Shown here: positions 8,343 through 15,457 of the stretch, in pieces
Position numbering within the stretch: position 1 is the stretch's first letter
Layout of the letters: every line of letters starts with the position of its first letter
Assembly (NCBI RefSeq): GCF_023050945.1
Contig: NZ_JALKIM010000039.1
Location: forward strand, 1 to 33,332
Length of the DNA: 33,332 nt
Direction of reading: 5' to 3'
From: Anaerobiospirillum sp. NML120448
GTDB lineage: Bacteria > Pseudomonadota > Gammaproteobacteria > Enterobacterales > Succinivibrionaceae
Notes under the pieces: model-generated
Told to the model about the DNA's origin: nothing
The model's input: only the letters and a program-made list of their open reading frames with translations
Databases searched by the model: none
Position numbers and translations under genes: made by a program

Positions 8343-10133
8343 ATGATCATTCTCGAAAATCCATTCTATCTGCTTGGCGCTTCATTAGCAGATGATCGCA
8401 GAACTATTATGTCTAAAGTTCAGGATGCAAGTTTACTTGGCGACCCAGACGAATGTACTAAAGCAGGCTCTCTTTTAACCAATCACAAGAACAGAGTTAA
8501 GTGTGAGGTTTTTTACCTTCCTGATCTTTCTCAAACCGAAATCAAGACAAAGATTGAGCAACTCCAATCTGATCCAAATAATTTGCTCATAAATATCTTG
8601 TCTGAAAAGATCTATGACTTGAGCAGTGGCAATTTAATCGCTAGTGCATTGTTAAGTAGTAAATATAAGCCATCCTTAGATACAAATAAGTATGCAATCA
8701 AAGCTCTTTCCAATGTTTTAGAAACTCAAGACTCTGAAGATGTATTTGATCTAATCAATGAAATGCGACTCCAAAGTGGCTTTTCTCAATTGGCGGATAT
8801 ATCGCTAGTTTCTGATGCGCTTAATGATTTAAAAGCCTATTATTTGCAAGCCATTAAAGATTTGTTTAAACGCCTATCTTTTGATGACATTAACTCAATA
8901 ATGTCTGAACTGGCTCTTAAAGAGACTACAGTAAACACCAATTGTAGTGACTTTATTAGCTCTATTGTTGATTATTATGAAGTGCTTGCTCAGCCCCACC
9001 TAAAGGATGCAGAACAAGATGTTAAAGATCTGATTGCTCTTTTTAATGACCTTTTCAAATACAAGTATATTTTGAGACAAGAAGAATTTGATCTTCCCGA
9101 CTTCAAAGAAACATCACGTTTTTTTAATAACATTGCCTTATTCACTATCAAGACTAGTGATAATGCTATTAGCTGGGCTTCAAAAGAAGTCTCAAACAAA
9201 CTATCATCCTGGATAGACATTGCGTTGCCAATACTTATTGTTAACAAAAGTAATGGTCTTTTCTATAAACCTTGTGATGCCCTTGTACTCTACTGTCTGA
9301 ACTATTTGACTGAAATGCTTTATACCTATCAAACAAAAATAGCTTTAATTAACATTAAAACCATCTTTGTTTATATGGTTGAGGTGTTTGGTAAGCCTCT
9401 CTATGTTGAGACTTACAGAACCAAGAATATTCAACAAGGTATTTCAACTATAGATAATATGCTGCGTTACGTGGATGATTACGACTACTCTTTGGCTAAT
9501 TTTTCAATCAGTAAAACTACAGGCCTCATCTTTAAGCAAGTACTTACTATTAATTTTGACTATCTTCAGTTTCAGAGCTCCAAATATAGTTGGAATGAGC
9601 ATTTTGATTTTGATAAAACTATGCTACTTAACTCTATGGAATCTCTTGCATTACTTAATGCAGCAACTAAAGGAAAATCTAAAAAAATCGTTAACTCTGA
9701 GCTATGGGAAATAAGTCTTGCCATTACCTTTTCTAAAGCAGCTATGGTATTAGCTAAAGATCTAATGTGCGGTAAAAAAATCAATTTAACCTCACAAAAT
9801 GATGAACAACTAACCTTTTGTGATTCTGGCTTAATAGTTGATGGCCATCATTGCTCTTGGTCTGATGTTAATATCAAGGTCGATGATTCTACCTTATTTT
9901 TCAAAACCGACTTAGATTGTTATACCATTGACCATAATTCTTTCGCTAGCTTTTTGCAATATATTCTGCATACAACATTTCAAGCGCTTCAAAAGAAAGA
10001 ATCCTTAAATAATCAAATAAGTTTAAGCGAAAAATTGTTTATGTTTGCCCAGCTTACCGAATGGGGCTTAGCTCAAAATGTTGTTCAGAAACACAATGGC
10101 GGAGTTTTCTCATTCCCTGTTCAAGTAAAGTAG
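8343..10133 (+). CDS. J-domain-like cochaperone lacking HPD, copy 1
   Basis: The 596-residue product begins with a motif (NPFYLLGASLADDRRTIM, then LLGDPDECTKAGSLLTNHKNRVKCEVFYLP, residues about 6-60) that follows the helix order of a J-domain: NPF.iLg at the start and an nRv..E..yLp ending. The HPD tripeptide that normally triggers Hsp70 ATPase is absent. The middle (about 70-400) is mostly helical. Residues about 490-550 form a beta-rich unit (FCDSGLIVDG, then WSDVNIKVDDSTLFFK) resembling a PH-like domain, followed by a helical end. No Shine-Dalgarno sequence precedes the ATG, only AT-rich sequence. It lies 327 bases after the Hsp70 gene, and a close paralogue follows. It probably acts as the Hsp70 partner or adaptor; that is inference from context. 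Confidence 0.75.
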   Translation: MIILENPFYLLGASLADDRRTIMSKVQDASLLGDPDECTKAGSLLTNHKNRVKCEVFYLPDLSQTEIKTKIEQLQSDPNNLLINILSEKIYDLSSGNLIASALLSSKYKPSLDTNKYAIKALSNVLETQDSEDVFDLINEMRLQSGFSQLADISLVSDALNDLKAYYLQAIKDLFKRLSFDDINSIMSELALKETTVNTNCSDFISSIVDYYEVLAQPHLKDAEQDVKDLIALFNDLFKYKYILRQEEFDLPDFKETSRFFNNIALFTIKTSDNAISWASKEVSNKLSSWIDIALPILIVNKSNGLFYKPCDALVLYCLNYLTEMLYTYQTKIALINIKTIFVYMVEVFGKPLYVETYRTKNIQQGISTIDNMLRYVDDYDYSLANFSISKTTGLIFKQVLTINFDYLQFQSSKYSWNEHFDFDKTMLLNSMESLALLNAATKGKSKKIVNSELWEISLAITFSKAAMVLAKDLMCGKKINLTSQNDEQLTFCDSGLIVDGHHCSWSDVNIKVDDSTLFFKTDLDCYTIDHNSFASFLQYILHTTFQALQKKESLNNQISLSEKLFMFAQLTEWGLAQNVVQKHNGGVFSFPVQVK

Positions 10134-10191
10134 CCTTAATGTGGAAGATTCCCTTGTAAAAGCTCGTTCCTTTACTAAGGCCTGAGCAACA

Positions 10192-10228
10192 GGCATTTAT
10201 CTTAGGCTGTTTAGTTTAGATAAATGCC
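10192..10228 (+). terminator. 11-bp stem hairpin after J-like copy 1
   Basis: The words ggcatttatct (10192-10202) and agataaatgcc (10218-10228) are perfectly complementary around a 15-base loop, 58 bases past the stop of J-like copy 1. No T-run follows, so intrinsic termination is unsure. The hairpin overlaps the start of the FkbH-like pseudogene. Confidence 0.4.
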
Positions 10229-10470
10229 TGCTATCTGCACTTGAGCGCTATGACCTGAATGTGATCCTATAAGGAAGTTAAAGCTCAGTAGCAGAGGTTA
10301 AGGCAAGATTCCAAAACACTACAACAGGTGAGAATGCTAGTTTTGTCTATGATCTTGATAATTTAACCACCTTTCCGTGGCTATTTATCGCACTTAGATC
10401 CTACATGATTACAATGCTCATTATGAAAATTGTCTCGAAGATAATTTGCAAGCACATAGTATGTCTTAGC
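10204..10470 (+). pseudogene. Decayed FkbH-like gene fragment between the two J-like genes
   Basis: Reading one frame throughout gives LLSALERYDLNVIL, stop (10270), GS, stop (10279), SSVAEVKARF, then GENASFVYDLDNLT and MLIMKIVSKIICK. This aligns without gaps to residues about 55-130 of the intact FkbH-like protein at 12798-14222 (LLLALESYGIVVKF, VGSKES, HESYAFVYQLDHLT, LLMKILSKIVCQ). Both stops fall inside the aligned block, so this is a genuine dead copy. The HAD and C-terminal domains are gone; the fragment ends where the ~100-bp repeat begins. It shows that an FkbH-like gene once stood between the two J-like genes. Confidence 0.75.
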
Positions 10471-10560
10471 TTTAGGCTAACTTAAAAACAATAGTGCCAT
10501 CTTGCGATGCCACCTCAGCTAGGACATAGGCCATAAGTCTTATTATCTCTTGTTTACTTA
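10460..10560. repeat. Copy 2 of ~100-bp repeat upstream of J-like genes
   Basis: This matches 8196-8295 closely, including ctaacttaaaaacaatag and tctcttgtttactta. It ends 47 bases before the start of J-like copy 2. Similarity continues more loosely up to the start codon (attaatATGA in both), as expected of a duplicated upstream region. Confidence 0.7.
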
Positions 10561-10607
10561 CATATTGCCTTTATTAAGCTCAATCAGCTAGCTTTTTTTG
10601 AATTAAT

Positions 10608-12404
10608 ATGAACATTCTTGATAATCCATTCTATATTCTTGACGTTTCATTATCTGATAATCGCAGGACTATCATGTCCACAGTTCAGGATGCTAGTTTA
10701 TTAGGAGATCCTGAGAAGTGTAATAAAGCAGGCTCTCTTTTAACCAATCACAAGAACAGAGTTAAGTGCGAGGTTTTTTACCTGCCAGAGCTTTGTAAAA
10801 CCGAAATCAAGACAAGGATTGAGCAACTTCAATCTGATCCTAATAATTTGCTGATTACTATCTTGTCTGAAAAGATCTATGACTTGAGCAATGGCAATTT
10901 AATTGCAAGTATTCTTTTAAGCAGTAAAGCTAACATTGGCTTAAATGTATATCAGTATGCAATCAAAGCTCTTTCCAATGTTTTAGAAACTCAAGACCCA
11001 GAGACTGTATTTCATCTAATCAATGAAATGCGCCTCCAAAGCGGCTTTTCTCAATTAGCTGATATATCGCTAGTCTCTGATGCGCTTAATGATTTAAAAG
11101 CATATTATTTGCAAACCATTAAAGATTTGTTTAAACGCCTATCTTTTGATGACATTAATTCAATAATGATTGAACTTGCCATTAATGAGACTAATAAAAA
11201 CACTAATTGCAGTGATTTTATTAGCTCTATCGTTGATTATTATGAAGTGCTTGCTCAGCCACACCTAGAGAGTGCTGAGAAAGATATTAAAGATCTGATT
11301 ACTCTTTTTAATGACCTTTTCAAGCACAAGTATATATTGCGTCAAGAAGAGTTTATTCTTGACAACTTCAAAGAAAAATCACGTTTTTTTAATAACATAG
11401 CCTTATCAACTATCAAGACTATTGATAATGCTATTAGTTGGGGTTCAAAAGAAATATCAAACAAACTGCCATCTTGGATAGGCGCTGCTTTACCAATACT
11501 TATTGTTAACAAAAGTAATGGTCTTTTCTATAAAGCTTGTGATGACCTTGTATTCTACTGTCTGAACTATTTGACTGAAATGCTTTATACCTATCAAACA
11601 AAAATAACTTTAATTAACATTAAACAAATCTTTGTTTATATGGTTAATGTATTTGGAAAGCCTCTCTATGTTGATTCTATCAGAGTCAATAACGTTCAAG
11701 AAGGTATTGCAACTATAGATAATATGCTACTTTACGTGGATGATTACGACTACTCTTTAGCTAATTTTTCAGTCCATAAAACTCGAGATTACGACTGTAA
11801 GGATGTACTTACTATTAATTTTGACTATTTGGATTATAAGACTGCACGCTATAGATGGAATCGTATTTTTGAGCTTAATCAACCTACGTATGTTAACTTA
11901 GATATACCATATATGTTAATTAATAAAGTAACTAGAGTTAACATTATACCATTTATTGATTCAGAGCTAACTCAAATATGTATCCCTATGATAATCAGTA
12001 ATGCAGCTATGACATTAGCTGAATCTATCATGTATGAGAAAAAGTTCTATATGTATACTACCAATACTAACCGTATAGGCTTTTGCGACTCAGGCTTAAT
12101 TGTTGAAGGCGAGATCTATAAGTGGTCTGATATTCACATCAAGGTAGATGATGGTACATTATCTTTAAAAACAGACTCTGCTTGTTACACGATTGATGCT
12201 AATTCTTTCGACGAGTTTTGGGAATATATTCTATATAGAACGTTTGAAGTCCTTCAAGGCAAAGGATCGTTAAACAATCAAATAAGTTTAAGTGAAAAAT
12301 TGTTTATGTTTGCTCAGATTAATGAGTGGAAAATAGCTCAAGTTATGGTTGAAAAACACAATGACGGAGTTTATTCCTTCCCTATAAAATTAAAGACTCT
12401 TTAA
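10608..12404 (+). CDS. J-domain-like cochaperone lacking HPD, copy 2
   Basis: The 598-residue product is a close paralogue of the gene at 8343. Residues 1-385 are very similar (for example NPFYILDVSLSDNRRTIM and LTNHKNRVKCEVFYLPEL), and the HPD tripeptide is again missing. Residues about 385-495 diverge sharply (here NQPTYVNLDIPYMLINK; in copy 1 FDKTMLLNSMESLALLN), after which similarity returns at FCDSGLIVEG and the PH-like C-terminal unit. Divergence confined to one block suggests that this block sets client or partner specificity. Like copy 1 it lacks a Shine-Dalgarno sequence. It lies between the FkbH pseudogene and the intact FkbH-like gene. Confidence 0.75.
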   Translation: MNILDNPFYILDVSLSDNRRTIMSTVQDASLLGDPEKCNKAGSLLTNHKNRVKCEVFYLPELCKTEIKTRIEQLQSDPNNLLITILSEKIYDLSNGNLIASILLSSKANIGLNVYQYAIKALSNVLETQDPETVFHLINEMRLQSGFSQLADISLVSDALNDLKAYYLQTIKDLFKRLSFDDINSIMIELAINETNKNTNCSDFISSIVDYYEVLAQPHLESAEKDIKDLITLFNDLFKHKYILRQEEFILDNFKEKSRFFNNIALSTIKTIDNAISWGSKEISNKLPSWIGAALPILIVNKSNGLFYKACDDLVFYCLNYLTEMLYTYQTKITLINIKQIFVYMVNVFGKPLYVDSIRVNNVQEGIATIDNMLLYVDDYDYSLANFSVHKTRDYDCKDVLTINFDYLDYKTARYRWNRIFELNQPTYVNLDIPYMLINKVTRVNIIPFIDSELTQICIPMIISNAAMTLAESIMYEKKFYMYTTNTNRIGFCDSGLIVEGEIYKWSDIHIKVDDGTLSLKTDSACYTIDANSFDEFWEYILYRTFEVLQGKGSLNNQISLSEKLFMFAQINEWKIAQVMVEKHNDGVYSFPIKLKTL

Positions 12405-12797
12405 TTCGTAAGCTTCACATAATGCAGCTTTAGCTATCAGCATCAGGAGTAAGTTAAGGAACTAATTGCATCCAGACAACTACCTAACATATTAGGTAAT
12501 TGAGTGCTTATTTGGTTATGCATTGTTCCTAAGGTTAAGGGGCTCTTACTTTACTAAGGATCGACCTTTTTAATTGCTCCTTAAAATTTACATCTTTAAT
12601 CTTGATTCACTTAGTTAATAGATAAGGGCAGCTGCTTAAAAGTAGGAGTCTAATCTCAAAGCAGTCCCATTTTGCTAAAGCATTATTTCTCTTAGCTTAT
12701 TCTTGCCAAGATCAGGTGCTTAAGGCTTTTACACTTTTAACAAGCCTTTTAACTGAATCTTATGAAATAACAAACCATTTAGGAGTGGTCTTTTACT
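12405..12797. other. Intergenic region with probable promoter of the FkbH-like operon
   Basis: No gene is visible. AGGAGTGG at 12781-12788 is a good ribosome binding site for the ATG at 12798. TTAACA and TATGAA, 18 bases apart near 12738-12768, are a plausible but imperfect promoter. This gap separates the chaperone-like module from the overlapping four-gene operon. Confidence 0.4.
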
Positions 12798-14222
12798 ATG
12801 TCTAATTCAGGTGCAGATGCAGAAGAGTGTTCGATTCAAAACCGCTACATGTCTATGTTTTTGGTTAATTATCTTGGTGCCTTTCGTAATTTCTTTACCA
12901 GTAAACTTGCCATCAGCATAGAAGGTCTTCAAGAGTTTATTGATGATGAAGACCCAAGCTTGTCTGAGCTACTATTAGCCCTGGAGAGCTATGGTATTGT
13001 TGTAAAATTTGTAGGCAGCAAAGAATCAATCTCAGAGATTAAGATTGTTTACGAAAACTGCGATACCCATGAGAGCTATGCCTTTGTTTACCAGTTAGAC
13101 CACTTAACTAGCTTGATAAGATTGTCTGCCCAATTGGGCATCTCCCTTATGGCAATCTTACTAATGAAAATTCTCTCCAAGATAGTTTGCCAAAATAAGA
13201 TTATATTCAAAGCTTTAATCTTAGATTTGGACGATACCTTATGGCCAGGCACTATAGCAGAAGAGGGCTTAGATGCTATTAAGCGTAATCTCAGATCACC
13301 ATGCGGCAAGCCTTTTGTAAACTTTATGTGGTTTGTTAGAACCCTTGCCCAAGAGTATGGCTTATTCGTAGCCATTTGCACCCGCAACCACGAACAAGAG
13401 ATCAAGCAAGCTATAGCCAAGCTCAAGCTATCGGAATTTCCCATAAAAGATCAAATAGACTGCGTAATCGCCAATTTTGCTGATAAAAGCGAAAACATTA
13501 AAAGAATAGCTGCTGAGTTCTCTATCATGACCAATGCTTGCATCTTTATTGATGACAATCAGATTAATAGAGATAGCGTTGCTTACTCCTTACCTGATGT
13601 ATTTGTGCCTCAATGGAACAGCCATGATGAGCTTATTAATATTATTGAGGCATTAGGTATCTTCGATAGGGGTGAGCTGTCTGTAAAATCACGCAATCGC
13701 AAAGCTATCTTGAGAACTATTAAGCAAGATCGTGAAGTTTACCTAACCCCAAGCTATCAGGTAAAAATTCATCAAGACCCCAACCATCAAGAGGCTATGA
13801 GGCTTTACCGCACTGCAGGTCAATTTAAGTTTAACAATAATCTAATCTTTAGTGATCCCTATGAGTCGGTGTACTTTGAGGTCTTTGGCTATGATGGCAC
13901 AAGCTTTGGCGTTGCTGCTGCCTTAACTTTCCTTAAGAGTGATGATCAAATAGAGGTAGTTAACTTTGCCCTTAGCTGTCGCTTCTTTTGCATTGGTCTT
14001 GAGGAATTTATCCTAATCTATTTATCTAAAATTGCAGCTTCAAAGAACATAGTTTTTGATTTTGTTGAGTCTCAACACAATCTTCAAGCCAGCGCCTTCA
14101 TAAATAAATATAGCGATATATTTCTTGAGAGTACTGACACTAAGTTAAAGCTCGTACTTAATCCTAATACTTTATCTAAGTTGCAAACATCAACCAAATT
14201 AAGAGAACAAGAAAATGGCTAA
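12798..14222 (+). CDS. FkbH-like HAD-superfamily protein
   Basis: The 474-residue protein has all HAD motifs: LDLDDTLWPG (nucleophile Asp143, then Asp145 and Thr147), ICTRN (motif II), the Lys of FADKSENIKRI (motif III) and FIDDNQINRDS (motif IV). The C-terminal region (about 330-460) with LSCRFFCIGLEEFIL matches the acyltransferase-like end of FkbH proteins (typically MSCR.fgrg.E). FkbH proteins load glycerate-derived units onto carrier proteins; no carrier protein is visible here, so that activity cannot be assumed. The first 135 residues are atypical and include a hydrophobic segment (LGISLMAILLMKIL). It heads an operon: its stop overlaps the next start by 8 bases. Dead copies of its 5' part lie upstream between the J-like genes. 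Confidence 0.85.
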   Translation: MSNSGADAEECSIQNRYMSMFLVNYLGAFRNFFTSKLAISIEGLQEFIDDEDPSLSELLLALESYGIVVKFVGSKESISEIKIVYENCDTHESYAFVYQLDHLTSLIRLSAQLGISLMAILLMKILSKIVCQNKIIFKALILDLDDTLWPGTIAEEGLDAIKRNLRSPCGKPFVNFMWFVRTLAQEYGLFVAICTRNHEQEIKQAIAKLKLSEFPIKDQIDCVIANFADKSENIKRIAAEFSIMTNACIFIDDNQINRDSVAYSLPDVFVPQWNSHDELINIIEALGIFDRGELSVKSRNRKAILRTIKQDREVYLTPSYQVKIHQDPNHQEAMRLYRTAGQFKFNNNLIFSDPYESVYFEVFGYDGTSFGVAAALTFLKSDDQIEVVNFALSCRFFCIGLEEFILIYLSKIAASKNIVFDFVESQHNLQASAFINKYSDIFLESTDTKLKLVLNPNTLSKLQTSTKLREQENG

Positions 14223-15000
14223 ACAATCTTTATACACCATTGGCTATACCTCATTTGTTCACAACAGTGAGGTTGATATAGAGCGCATGATGTTGACCTT
14301 GCGTCAGCTTCAAGTCAACTATCTTGTGGATGTGCGCTCCTCACCTTATTCAGGTCAATTTCCTCAAACAAATTGCGACATTCTCAAAGGTGCTGGTAAA
14401 GCTTTTGGTATTCCCTATGTGCATATGGGGGAGCTAGGAGCTCAGGCTAAAGTTGAGCAAGCTGTTTTTTCAAGAGCATCAGAAATCTTTTTTGAACAAG
14501 ATGCTTTTCCTATCTCAAAAAGCAATCGCCCTGAGCACACTGAGCTACAACCATCTGAGGAAATTGTGGACTTTAACAAGTTTAGGCACGACGATTACTT
14601 TGCAAGTGGGCTAAAACGTATCGAGGTTGCCTATCAAAAGGGCTTTACCTTGTGCTTAATGTGCAGTGAAAAACAGCCTATGAATTGCCATCGCTACTTT
14701 TTAATTAGCAGAGCCCTAAATAATAAGTTTGGTGAGTGGCTTGAGATAAAGCACATAGCCATTAAAGATGGTCAGATCGTACTACTTAGTCAAAGTGATT
14801 TAGATAAGCAGCTTGAAGATACTGTTTGTCAAAAACGCCATCTAACTAAAGAAACACTCTTAACACCATCACTGTTAGGTGGCTCCCTCTTAGACAATTA
14901 CCATGGTGACAGTTTGCAAGCCAAGCTAGATGACTATTGCGACCGCTATTGGAATCTCATGCACGGCTGGAAGAAAGGAAGTGTGAACGACAATGATTAA
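14215..15000 (+). CDS. DUF488 family protein, larger copy
   Basis: The 261-residue protein shows the DUF488 signatures: YTIGYTS at the start, LVDVRSSPYSGQFPQTN, Y.HMGELGAQ, and LCLMCSEKQPMNCHRYFLI near residue 160, with the conserved Cys and CHR. DUF488 proteins have a small alpha/beta fold and no settled biochemical role; their cysteine and arginine motifs suggest a nucleic-acid or nucleotide link. About 70 residues extend beyond the core at the C-terminus. The gene overlaps both neighbours by 8 bases, so it is translationally coupled to the FkbH-like gene and to a second DUF488 gene. Confidence 0.85.
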   Translation: MAKQSLYTIGYTSFVHNSEVDIERMMLTLRQLQVNYLVDVRSSPYSGQFPQTNCDILKGAGKAFGIPYVHMGELGAQAKVEQAVFSRASEIFFEQDAFPISKSNRPEHTELQPSEEIVDFNKFRHDDYFASGLKRIEVAYQKGFTLCLMCSEKQPMNCHRYFLISRALNNKFGEWLEIKHIAIKDGQIVLLSQSDLDKQLEDTVCQKRHLTKETLLTPSLLGGSLLDNYHGDSLQAKLDDYCDRYWNLMHGWKKGSVNDND

Positions 15001-15457
15001 ATTATTTAACATCGGTTTTACCCAAAAAACTGCTCAAGAATTTTTTGGCATTTTAAAGAACAACAACATCCATTGCCTGGTTGACGTAAGACTAAATCCT
15101 AATGGACAACTCTCTCGTTTTGCCTTTGAAAAAGATTTGCCTTATTTCCTCTCTGAACTAGCTAATGGCTGTAAATACTGCCATAGATCTGATTTGGCTC
15201 CTACTAAAGAACTTTTAAAAGAAGTTCGAGAGAAGGGTAGTCCTATGTGCAAGGACTATAAGCTATTTGAAGTGGCTTATATCAAGCAACTTGAAAGCAG
15301 CTCTAACATCTCAAACTTTGTGTCTGAGTTTGGTAAGTTTGAGAATGTAGTTTTGCTGTGCTCTGAACCTACTAACGAAAAATGCCATCGTAGGGTATTA
15401 AGTAATTTACTTCTTGCTAAGTTTCCTGATGAAATTAAATTTGGAGGTAATTTGTAA
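14993..15457 (+). CDS. DUF488 family protein, short copy
   Basis: The 154-residue protein is a compact DUF488 member: FNIGFTQ, LVDVRLNPNGQLSRFAF, then VVLLCSEPTNEKCHRRVLS. It is clearly different from the 261-residue DUF488 protein just upstream, so the two are probably functionally distinct subunits rather than a fresh duplication. CKYCH in the middle adds a cysteine pair. Its start overlaps the previous stop by 8 bases and its stop shares a base with the next start (taATG), which makes this a tightly coupled operon. Confidence 0.85.
   Translation: MIKLFNIGFTQKTAQEFFGILKNNNIHCLVDVRLNPNGQLSRFAFEKDLPYFLSELANGCKYCHRSDLAPTKELLKEVREKGSPMCKDYKLFEVAYIKQLESSSNISNFVSEFGKFENVVLLCSEPTNEKCHRRVLSNLLLAKFPDEIKFGGNL

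Noticed and set aside
12798-14222. FkbH-like gene as proof of polyketide or nonribosomal peptide synthesis
   Set aside because: No carrier protein, synthase or glycerate-loading partner is present nearby.
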